NCBI GenBank assembly: GCA_000434395.1
Contig: FR878754.1
Location: forward strand, 1 to 20,862
Reading direction: 5' to 3'
DNA: 20,862 nt
Origin: Clostridium sp. CAG:568
GTDB taxonomy: Bacteria; Bacillota_I; Bacilli_A; RFN20; CAG-288
Every line of letters begins with the position of its first letter. Within the stretch, counting starts at the first letter, position 1. The notes under the pieces are model-generated. The model saw only the letters and a program-made list of their open reading frames with translations. It ran no database searches and was not told the origin of the DNA. A program made the translations under genes and the position numbers. Below, piece after piece: positions 15,078 to 20,862 of the stretch.

Positions 15078-16184
15078 TTATTTAGTCTCCTCAGTTGCAG
15101 GCTTAGCTTCAGTCTTCTCGCTAGGAGCAGCTTCAGTGGCCTTAGGAGCCTCTTGAGCCTTCTCTCCACGATTTTCATCCTTAGGTCCATGATTTCCACC
15201 ATTAGGACGCTTTACAAACTTCTTGCTAGCTTTCTTACGACGCTTCTTGCCCTTACGCTTAGCAGCGAAGATATCTTCACGAATCTTAGCGTGGACAACC
15301 TTCAAATCGTCCTGGCTGAATTGATACTTGCTCAAATCCTCAGGGATGAAGCTCTCCATATTTCCGGCATCAGCAGCATCGGCTTGGTAAGCATAGGCAG
15401 CTTCTCCACCCTTAGCAGCGACAACGGCATCGGCGAGCAATCCAATGATGAGCTTGACAGACTCAGGTCCATCAACGTTCACAGGGATAGGGAATTCTAC
15501 ATCTGAAGGCTCACAGTTAGTATCGATGAGTCCAAAGGTGTGAATGTGGAGCAACTTGGCTTCATGGACAGCGTTGTGCTCCCAGTTAGAATCGACCACG
15601 ACGATAGCGTCAGGTCTCTTTCTCATTTCCTTGATACCACCGAGAAGTGAGCTCAAGCGATCACGCTCCTTGCCCTTGGCAATAGCATCCTTCTTGGAAA
15701 GCTTGTCGAGTTGTCCACTCTCAGTAGCTTCATCGAGTTCCTTCAAGAGCTTGATGCGTTTGTATATGGTATCGAAGTTAGTCAAGGTTCCACCCAACCA
15801 ACGATTGTTGACATAGAAGCAGCCAGAACGAGTAGCCTCATTCAAGACAGTTTCCTTGGCGACAGGCTTAGTTCCAACGAAGAGAACCTTTCCACCTTGT
15901 TCAACAATCTTCTTAAGAGCCACATAAGCCTTTTGAATCAAATCAACAGACTTGTTCAAATCGATGATGTGCAAGTTGTTCTTCTTACCATAGATGTAAG
16001 GCTTCATGTTAGGATTCCAGCGACGTGCTTGGTGACCATAATGGGCACCGACGGCAATGAGTTCCTTAACAGAAACAACAGGATCACTATCCTTGTGGAT
16101 AGTCTTTGACATCAAATCAGCTTTGGGTTGCTCAGCAGCGGGTGCAGACTCGACTGGAGCTTCTACTTTAACTTCTTCACTCAT
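15078..16184 (-). CDS. rpsB: Ribosomal protein S2 with N- and C-terminal extensions
   Basis: This is a small-subunit ribosomal protein. The core begins near residue 36 (SVKELIAVGAHYGHQARRW) and runs to about residue 265, with NRWLGGTLTNF and DAIVVVDSNWEHNAVHEA as family hallmarks. It carries about 35 extra N-terminal residues rich in Glu, Ala and Pro, and about 100 extra C-terminal residues: a strongly basic segment around 305-325 (KRKGKKRRKKASKK), then an Ala/Pro/Glu/Lys-rich end. Total length is 368 against roughly 230-260. GGAGGG before the ATG at 16184 supports this start over the internal Met25. Between that site and the ATG lies the perfect palindrome GGTTTTTAAAAACC. It is first in the cluster and follows a long leader. 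Confidence 0.96.
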   Translation of the reverse strand: MSEEVKVEAPVESAPAAEQPKADLMSKTIHKDSDPVVSVKELIAVGAHYGHQARRWNPNMKPYIYGKKNNLHIIDLNKSVDLIQKAYVALKKIVEQGGKVLFVGTKPVAKETVLNEATRSGCFYVNNRWLGGTLTNFDTIYKRIKLLKELDEATESGQLDKLSKKDAIAKGKERDRLSSLLGGIKEMRKRPDAIVVVDSNWEHNAVHEAKLLHIHTFGLIDTNCEPSDVEFPIPVNVDGPESVKLIIGLLADAVVAAKGGEAAYAYQADAADAGNMESFIPEDLSKYQFSQDDLKVVHAKIREDIFAAKRKGKKRRKKASKKFVKRPNGGNHGPKDENRGEKAQEAPKATEAAPSEKTEAKPATEETK

Positions 16185-16384
16185 GGTTTTTAAAAACCCT
16201 CCATTTTTTGTTATACCTCCGAATACTTCCGTACTGCCAACCCAGAAAACGCATTAATACAGTTTCTATGTAAGGTCTAGAATGTTTGTGTAACAGACTT
16301 ATAAGATTCGTATAAGTCCTGCATTTTAAGGACTAGTCGGCAAAATCCATATTCGTGTGCATTGCATGTAGCTTTGGACATGCT
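16185..16384 (-). promoter_or_regulatory. Structured leader RNA of rpsB with two mutually exclusive hairpins
   Basis: In the transcribed strand, hairpin 1 is GCATGT/ACATGC (16378-16383 with 16364-16369). Hairpin A is AGTCCT/AGGACT (16329-16334 with 16315-16320). Hairpin B is GACTTATA/TATAAGTC (16311-16318 with 16296-16303). A and B share 16315-16318, so only one can form. A small AGTAC-GGAA-GTATT hairpin (16222-16235) sits before the ribosome binding site. There is no T run, so control, if any, would be of translation. Feedback by S2 is an inference from other ribosomal-protein leaders. Confidence 0.5.
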
Positions 16385-16389
16385 TGGTG

Positions 16390-16418
16390 AAAATACCATA
16401 AAATAGCAAAAAATACAA
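16390..16418 (-). promoter_or_regulatory. Probable promoter of the rpsB cluster
   Basis: On the minus strand, TTGTAT (16413-16418), a 17-bp spacer and TATTTT (16390-16395) are preceded by TGG, giving an extended -10. Transcription would start near 16383, giving a leader of about 200 bases. Confidence 0.5.
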
Positions 16419-16500
16419 TATATAAATAAGATTAAATATTAATATTTATAGAAAACACCCATTTTGAAAGTATTTTTATAGCCATAACCAACCTCAAAAG

Positions 16501-16529
16501 TTGAAATAATTCAATCTTTGAATTATTAT
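16501..16529 (+). promoter_or_regulatory. Promoter of the marR operon with palindromic operator
   Basis: TTGAAA (16501-16506), a 17-bp spacer and TATTAT (16524-16529) form a good promoter. A perfect 10-bp inverted repeat, aataattcaa (16505-16514) and ttgaattatt (16518-16527), fills the spacer and touches both boxes. A second A+T inverted repeat, attattatt/aataataat, follows at 16522-16541. A MarR dimer bound here would block RNA polymerase, so autorepression is likely. Confidence 0.65.
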
Positions 16530-16580
16530 TAAAATAATAATCTATGTCTTTTGATAAACGACAGGAAAGGATAAAACAAA

Positions 16581-17108
16581 ATGGACAACAAAAAAGAAAA
16601 ATCCATCGAAAATTCTCCCGCTTTAAAAAGACTTGATGGAGTAGATAAGGATATATTTGCATTCTTTTCTTACCTCTTAGACGTCTACAATCATGGAATG
16701 TTCAATTCTCTTATTAATTTCATCAAATCAGATGGAAGAATACTATTGCTTCTAGTCAATTCAGGAGGGTTATGTCATCCTTCGGACATCTCTAGTGAAT
16801 TGAATTTATCCAGACCTAATGTAGCAGCAAACCTTAGAAATATGGAGAAGGAAGGATTGATTACTAGAGAGACTGATAAAACTAATAGAAGACAGGTTTT
16901 CGTAAAGATTACACCCGCTGGATTGGAAAAATACAAAAAGGAAACAGATGCTATTGTAGAAGTATTCACAATGTGGCTTAAGTCATTAGGGCCTTCCGAA
17001 GGTATGCATTTGATGAGCATATTGAAAAAGACTGATGAAATAGCAAAACAATACGAGCCACCAAAGGTTGAAGAAGACAAAATAGAAGATATTTGGAAAT
17101 TATCTTAA
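16581..17108 (+). CDS. MarR-family transcriptional regulator
   Basis: This is a winged-helix DNA-binding regulator of 175 residues. Helices at about 22-60 match the MarR dimerisation part. The helix-turn-helix is around 66-90 (HPSDISSELNLSRPNVAANL), followed by the wing with T-R-E-T-D-K-T-N-R-R-Q-V-F-V-K-I-T at 95-111, where D-x-x-N-R-R is the typical wing pattern. A C-terminal helical arm ends in a charged tail. A ribosome binding site GGAAAGGA precedes the ATG. Its promoter carries a palindrome within the spacer. It lies 8 bp before the exonuclease gene and probably controls that gene and recU as well as itself. The inducing ligand cannot be read from the sequence. Confidence 0.9.
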   Translation: MDNKKEKSIENSPALKRLDGVDKDIFAFFSYLLDVYNHGMFNSLINFIKSDGRILLLLVNSGGLCHPSDISSELNLSRPNVAANLRNMEKEGLITRETDKTNRRQVFVKITPAGLEKYKKETDAIVEVFTMWLKSLGPSEGMHLMSILKKTDEIAKQYEPPKVEEDKIEDIWKLS

Positions 17109-17116
17109 GGATTATT

Positions 17117-17848
17117 ATGCGCCTTTTAAAAGAAGAAATCGGAGAACCCAGAGAATTAGTCTTTCTAGATTTAGAAGGAACTCAATTGTCACATGAAACT
17201 ATTGCAATAGGAGCATGTAAGTATTTTTGTGGACCCGATTTATTGCCTTTGCCAGGAAAAAAGATTCAGGTTTTCAAGAGATTGATAAAACCTCAAAGTC
17301 CTGTAGGTGGTGTTGTCACTATTCTGACCGGTATAACTGATGATAGATTGAAGACAGAAGGTATCACCTTCCATAAAGCGTTAGTCGAACTTATGACATT
17401 CACTAAATGCACTGGAAAGAAAGTATATATTACTTTCGGAAACCAAGACTTAAATATGCTCTATCAATCCAAGATAAGAGCCAACGATCAATTATGTCAA
17501 GACTTTTATGACCATATAAAAAGAAACTGGTTCGACATGCAGGCATTCGTCTCTAGATTCGTTCATGACGAAAGACATATGACATTCTCACAACCTAAGC
17601 TTCTAGAAATTTATGAAGCCAAGAATTTACAACACGCACACGATCCTTTGTATGATGCTGAAAACTTAATGAATCTATTCATTCAAGTGATAAAAAGACC
17701 TGATATAACATTACGCGAATTCAAAAAGAATCTTCTAACTTCAAAAGATTTCTTCATTATATCCAAGCCATTTATAGATGATTTGTGTAATGGAAAAGAT
17801 GTATCTTCTAAAGATTTCAACAAAGCCATTGAGGATTACTTGTCATGA
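17117..17848 (+). CDS. DEDDh-type 3'-5' exonuclease (RNase T/DnaQ superfamily)
   Basis: This is a predicted metal-dependent 3'-5' exonuclease acting on DNA or RNA. The four acidic residues and histidine are visible: D18 and E20 in FLDLEGT, D111 in TFGNQDLNML, and H175 with D180 in HAHDPLYDAENL. The T-G-I-T-D-D-R-L segment at 71-78 is typical of the DnaQ/RNase T fold. Past residue 190 there is a short C-terminal helical region of unknown role. I chose the ATG at 17117 (243 residues), 8 bases after the marR stop with AAGG upstream, rather than the TTG at 17093 that overlaps marR. Its last bases overlap recU in ATGA. Substrate is unknown; the pairing with recU suggests DNA repair or recombination. 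Confidence 0.85.
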   Translation: MRLLKEEIGEPRELVFLDLEGTQLSHETIAIGACKYFCGPDLLPLPGKKIQVFKRLIKPQSPVGGVVTILTGITDDRLKTEGITFHKALVELMTFTKCTGKKVYITFGNQDLNMLYQSKIRANDQLCQDFYDHIKRNWFDMQAFVSRFVHDERHMTFSQPKLLEIYEAKNLQHAHDPLYDAENLMNLFIQVIKRPDITLREFKKNLLTSKDFFIISKPFIDDLCNGKDVSSKDFNKAIEDYLS

Positions 17849-18483
17849 CGATCAAATATCCTAACGGAAAGACTTATGAAGAAGTTGTAAAAGATGAGAA
17901 AAAAGAAGGAATCATCAAAAGAAAAAGAAATGGTCTAGCTGATAGAGCCAACATGGGAATGCATTTGGAAAACGATGTAATCAAATCCTGTGACTATTAT
18001 AGAAATCTCGGAATAGCTTCTATTTATAAAAGACCAACTCCTATTAGAGTATATAAAGTTGACAAGTCTAATCCAAACAAGATTATCGAGGCTCATTTTG
18101 ATCAAAAATCAACAACCGATTTTGTTGGAGTTTATCGATCTAAATACATCGATTTCGAATGCAAAGAGACTAAGGAAGACACTCTTCACTTTCAAAACAT
18201 AAGGCCTCAACAAGTGACTCATCTAGATTTAGTCTTAAAACTAGGTGGAATAGGATTTTTTGTCGTATCATTCACTCAAAGAAACGAAGTTTATTTGTTA
18301 GATGCGCATTTCATAGTAGATAGAATATTAAAAGAAAAATCCCATCAAGGATTTAAAAGAGATTTCTTTATAGAAAACGGAATTCTAATCAAACAAGGTT
18401 TTACACCTAGACTTTATATATTGGATGCTATAGATAAAGCTTATTTTAATTCTCAATTAGATCCTGATAATCCAAAACTCTAA
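17845..18483 (+). CDS. recU: Holliday junction resolvase RecU
   Basis: RecU cleaves four-way DNA junctions at the end of recombination in Firmicutes. Characteristic segments: the N-terminal KYPNGKTYEE, MGMHLENDV, ASIYKRPTPIRVYKVD at about 58-73, the catalytic STTDF (D92) and YIDFECKETK (D103, E105, K107), and LKLGGIGFFVVSF. At 212 residues it has the usual length. In Bacillus recU lies beside ponA; here it follows a DEDDh exonuclease with a 4-base ATGA overlap and comes under the same marR promoter. Its TAA overlaps the nth stop codon on the other strand, and there is no terminator between the two convergent genes. Confidence 0.95.
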   Translation: MTIKYPNGKTYEEVVKDEKKEGIIKRKRNGLADRANMGMHLENDVIKSCDYYRNLGIASIYKRPTPIRVYKVDKSNPNKIIEAHFDQKSTTDFVGVYRSKYIDFECKETKEDTLHFQNIRPQQVTHLDLVLKLGGIGFFVVSFTQRNEVYLLDAHFIVDRILKEKSHQGFKRDFFIENGILIKQGFTPRLYILDAIDKAYFNSQLDPDNPKL

Positions 18484-19103
18484 CTCTTCTTAATCCAAGA
18501 GAAAGGTAGTTCATCTAACTTTGGATTCTTAGCTGTCAATATCGTTCTACCTAACATTATCAACTGTCTATGAGTATTGATTAGACAGCTATTTTTAAAT
18601 AACTTTTCTAATTTTAATTCTATTTGTTCTGGTCTTAAATCTTTATCGACAAGGCCTAAAAACTTAGATACTCTTTCTACATGTGTATCCACTGGTAGAT
18701 AAGGAAAATTATATAACTCGCCTAAGACCACTCCCGATGTTTTAAATCCAACACCGGGAAGTGTCATCAAAACTTCTCTATCTTTTGGAATTTGACCATC
18801 ATATTTATCGACAAGAATTTTAGATGCTTCAATTATGTGACTAGCTTTGGTTTTTGCTAATCCTACCGGTTTGATAATACTGATGACATCATCGACATTG
18901 GCTTTAGATAAAGCAGCTAAGTCTTTATACTTATCAAATAATATCGGAGTCACTTTATTGACTGACTTGTCGTTAGACTGAGCAGAAAGAATAACTGCAA
19001 TCAAAAACTCCTGATCTGTCTTATGCTTTAAAAAACAATCGACAAGACCAAATCTATCATCTAAGAAATTCTTTATTTGATCTGCTTTTTCTTGTCTAGT
19101 CAT
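18480..19103 (-). CDS. nth: Endonuclease III (DNA glycosylase/AP lyase) lacking the iron-sulfur cluster
   Basis: The enzyme removes oxidised pyrimidines and cleaves abasic sites in base excision repair. The helix-hairpin-helix LPGVGFKTSGVVL carries catalytic K121, and VDTHVERV carries catalytic D139, equivalent to K120 and D138 in E. coli. LSAQSNDKSVNK near residue 40 is also conserved. The C-terminal four-cysteine [4Fe-4S] loop of the E. coli enzyme is absent: the region 170-207 reads NSCLINTHRQLIMLGR then TAKNPKLDELP with only one Cys. Length is 207. The ATG overlaps the end of the dnaD-like gene by 8 bases, and this dnaD-nth order is conserved in Bacillus. Confidence 0.94.
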   Translation of the reverse strand: MTRQEKADQIKNFLDDRFGLVDCFLKHKTDQEFLIAVILSAQSNDKSVNKVTPILFDKYKDLAALSKANVDDVISIIKPVGLAKTKASHIIEASKILVDKYDGQIPKDREVLMTLPGVGFKTSGVVLGELYNFPYLPVDTHVERVSKFLGLVDKDLRPEQIELKLEKLFKNSCLINTHRQLIMLGRTILTAKNPKLDELPFSWIKKS

Positions 19104-19725
19104 CGTTCAACCAATCGTGAGAGATAATCTTAGGTAACTCATTAGATCTATGCGCATCATCCCTTGCAGTATAACCTTCTTTGTTAATATCTTTTTCTTT
19201 TTCTAAACGCAAAATTTCTTTTTCTAATCTAGGAAAAGTAACTCTTTTTTGCTTAGATTGAATATTTGCATATGCTTCCTGCATCATAGATACAGTAGCA
19301 CCTTCACCTAACCATCCATTTATCTTATCGACTTCCAATGGTGTCAATGGTCTTCCCATCTCTTTTTGGAAGAAGGCATAAGCATCATCAATTTTCTTTT
19401 GAGAACGAGAGTCAGAAGATAAGACTATATCTTTTTTGAAATCATCAAACAATTTACTAAAAAGAGGCTGTAAAGTTAAATCTCCTTTAGGGCTATATGC
19501 GACATACTTCTTATCCATCAATCTCAATAAACAATCATCAATAGTTTCTTTGGATAAAGACATATACTGTGATAATGCGTCAGCCGTAACTGGTATTTCC
19601 CCATCCATCTGCATCACTTCATCAGCCATCAAAATAACCATGGCATCACTCTCTGTGAGTCCAAGTCCTTTATATCTCTTCAAAAATATGGATCTCCAGT
19701 TCAAATCTTTAAAATTTAGTTCCAT
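19096..19725 (-). CDS. dnaD: DnaD-like replication initiation protein
   Basis: DnaD takes part in origin remodelling and primosome assembly in Firmicutes. Residues about 1-100 resemble the winged-helix N-terminal domain (GLGLTESDAMVILMADEVM, VTADALSQYMSLSKETIDDCL, then the wing). Residues about 115-175 match the DnaD/DnaB C-terminal domain (FQKEMGRPLTPLEVDKINGWL, then EAYANIQS). The usual YxxxIxxxW motif after it is altered, reading FPRLEKEILRL with no Trp. A perfect AAGGAGG five bases before the ATG sets the start. Adjacency to nth strengthens the call. Length 209 is slightly shorter than the Bacillus protein. Confidence 0.85.
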   Translation of the reverse strand: MELNFKDLNWRSIFLKRYKGLGLTESDAMVILMADEVMQMDGEIPVTADALSQYMSLSKETIDDCLLRLMDKKYVAYSPKGDLTLQPLFSKLFDDFKKDIVLSSDSRSQKKIDDAYAFFQKEMGRPLTPLEVDKINGWLGEGATVSMMQEAYANIQSKQKRVTFPRLEKEILRLEKEKDINKEGYTARDDAHRSNELPKIISHDWLNDD

Positions 19726-19765
19726 AAATGCCTCCTTGGTTATGAATGAATATAGTTAATTATAG

Positions 19766-19794
19766 TTGAAAAGTCTTTATAAGAATTATATAAA
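19766..19794 (+). promoter_or_regulatory. Promoter of the DUF368 gene
   Basis: TTGAAA (19766-19771), 17 bp, then TATAAA (19789-19794) lies 27 bases before the first ATG. On the opposite strand a TATAAT (19759-19764) is the probable -10 of dnaD, so the two divergent promoters are packed into 96 bp. Confidence 0.65.
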
Positions 19795-19821
19795 CTACTT
19801 TGTTGTTCAAAAAAGAGGTCA

Positions 19822-20850
19822 ATGAATTGCATGGAAAATAAAAAAAAGCCAGAAGATCAGACATCTGAAGTAGAAACTCAGATTGCCCCTCCCAAAAATA
19901 CCAAGGAGTGGTTAAAAAACTGTTTGGTTGGATTCTTTGTTGGATTAGCTGTTATTGTTCCTGGAATATCCGGCGCAACAATAACAATTATCTTTAAAAT
20001 TTACGACAAGTTGTTGAATGCTGTATCGAATCTATTCAAAAAATTTAAGAATTGCTTCTTGTATTTGCTTCCTGTTGTCATAGGAGCAATCATAGGATTC
20101 ATCGGTGGATTTTTTGGAGTACAAGCAGCATTGAATTACATTCCTTTTGCTATCATTTGCTTGTTTGCCGGTTTGATGATAGGTGCTTTCCCTGCTGTCA
20201 ACGATGAAATAAAAGGTGAGAAGAAAACACCTCTTAGAATCTCATTGTTGATAATTGGATTCCTAATTCCTATCGTGTTATCAGTCTGTGTGACACTATT
20301 GACTGGAAACGGAAATGATGAAACCGCCTTTGCTACAATAGAATGGTGGGAGTATATAGTATTCTTAGTCATAGGATTTGTCGTCGCTATAACTCAAGTA
20401 GTCCCTGGACTATCAGCCTCAGCTTTCTTGATGATGATAGGATACTTTAGTGCTTTGATGGGTTCATTCCATCTAAAGTATTGGAAACAAAATCCTAAAA
20501 TCTTTGGAATATATGCAGCATTGATTGTTGGATTCTTAGTTGGGCTATTCTTAACTTCAAAATTTTTAAATAAATTATTTGAAAAATCTAGAAAAACAAC
20601 TTTCTTCGCTATTGTAGGTTTGTCTGCTGGAGCAATCGTATCAATCTTCTTCAACAGCGATGTATATGAGGTTTATCAGATTTGGGCTGGTGTAGTAGAC
20701 AAAAGTACAAATTATCCAAACGCTGTCTCTATGCCTATTGATTTATCCTTAGGAATCGGCTTATTGATTGTTGGATTTGCTATCTCATTTGCTCTTTATA
20801 TGTATCAAAAGAAACATGACGAGCAGCAAATAAAATTAAAAAGCAAATAA
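19822..20850 (+). CDS. DUF368 membrane protein, probable undecaprenyl-phosphate translocase (PopT-type)
   Basis: This is a polytopic membrane protein of 342 residues with an acidic cytoplasmic N-terminus of about 33 residues and about eight to ten hydrophobic segments. Two inverted copies of the family hallmark are present: VPGISGAT at 46-53 and VPGLSASAF at 194-202, each at the start of a re-entrant-looking segment. Members of DUF368 have been shown in other bacteria to return undecaprenyl phosphate across the membrane for reuse in wall synthesis. That fits the uppS gene in this window. Two in-frame ATGs (19822 and 19831) are possible starts; AGAGG is three bases from the first and twelve from the second. 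It is divergent from dnaD. Confidence 0.88.
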   Translation: MNCMENKKKPEDQTSEVETQIAPPKNTKEWLKNCLVGFFVGLAVIVPGISGATITIIFKIYDKLLNAVSNLFKKFKNCFLYLLPVVIGAIIGFIGGFFGVQAALNYIPFAIICLFAGLMIGAFPAVNDEIKGEKKTPLRISLLIIGFLIPIVLSVCVTLLTGNGNDETAFATIEWWEYIVFLVIGFVVAITQVVPGLSASAFLMMIGYFSALMGSFHLKYWKQNPKIFGIYAALIVGFLVGLFLTSKFLNKLFEKSRKTTFFAIVGLSAGAIVSIFFNSDVYEVYQIWAGVVDKSTNYPNAVSMPIDLSLGIGLLIVGFAISFALYMYQKKHDEQQIKLKSK

Positions 20851-20862
20851 AAGTAAGACTAA

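Noticed and set aside
14705..15085. 126-codon plus-strand open frame over tsf
   Set aside because: Antisense shadow of a highly conserved gene with no promoter or ribosome binding site.
15063..15506. 147-codon plus-strand open frame over rpsB
   Set aside because: Antisense to the rpsB C-terminal tail; Leu/Ser-rich translation is the expected mirror of Lys/Glu/Ala codons.
16432..16662. 76-codon minus-strand open frame across the marR promoter
   Set aside because: It overlaps the promoter and marR start, has no ribosome binding site and no recognisable features.
17093..17116. Upstream TTG start for the exonuclease, overlapping marR
   Set aside because: The ATG at 17117 has AAGG at good spacing and the extra residues show no family match.

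Overview
The window comes from a low-GC member of the Bacillota, most likely an uncultured member of the Bacilli near the Mollicutes/Erysipelotrichales. The evidence is the A+T-rich sequence, the AAGGAGG ribosome binding sites, the Bacillus-like gene orders rpsB-tsf-pyrH-frr-uppS-cdsA-dxr-rseP and dnaD-nth, and the presence of RecU and DnaD, which are typical of Firmicutes. TGA ends uppS and the exonuclease gene, so the code is the standard bacterial one and not the Mycoplasma code.

Region 1 (1-4380) is accessory. It holds an unrecognised acidic protein, a cluster of inverted and direct repeats, a tRNA-Ser(CGA) with its own terminator, a secreted endonuclease I-type nuclease anchored by a C-terminal membrane helix, and a large lipoprotein. 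Both cell-surface genes are followed by clear intrinsic terminators.

Region 2 (4428-7390) encodes one E. coli helicase IV-like superfamily 1 helicase. It carries a nuclease-like insertion and two C-terminal zinc ribbons. A one-base frameshift at an A6 run splits the reading frame into two pieces.

Region 3 (7558-16430) is a minus-strand housekeeping cluster: ribosomal protein S2, EF-Ts, UMP kinase, ribosome recycling factor, undecaprenyl diphosphate synthase, CDP-diacylglycerol synthase, DXP reductoisomerase and an RseP-type site-2 protease. It links translation to isoprenoid, undecaprenyl-phosphate and phospholipid synthesis. Notable features are a roughly 200-nt structured leader before rpsB, a terminator hairpin between tsf and pyrH, long extensions on S2, and a roughly 270-residue disordered basic tail on DXR.

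Region 4 (16500-20850) is largely DNA maintenance. A MarR regulator with a palindrome inside its own promoter heads a tight operon with a DEDDh exonuclease and the RecU Holliday-junction resolvase. This operon runs convergently into dnaD-nth, where the endonuclease III lacks the iron-sulfur cluster. The last gene, divergent from dnaD, is a DUF368 membrane protein of the undecaprenyl-phosphate translocase family, which connects functionally to uppS. No CRISPR array, insertion sequence or rRNA was seen.
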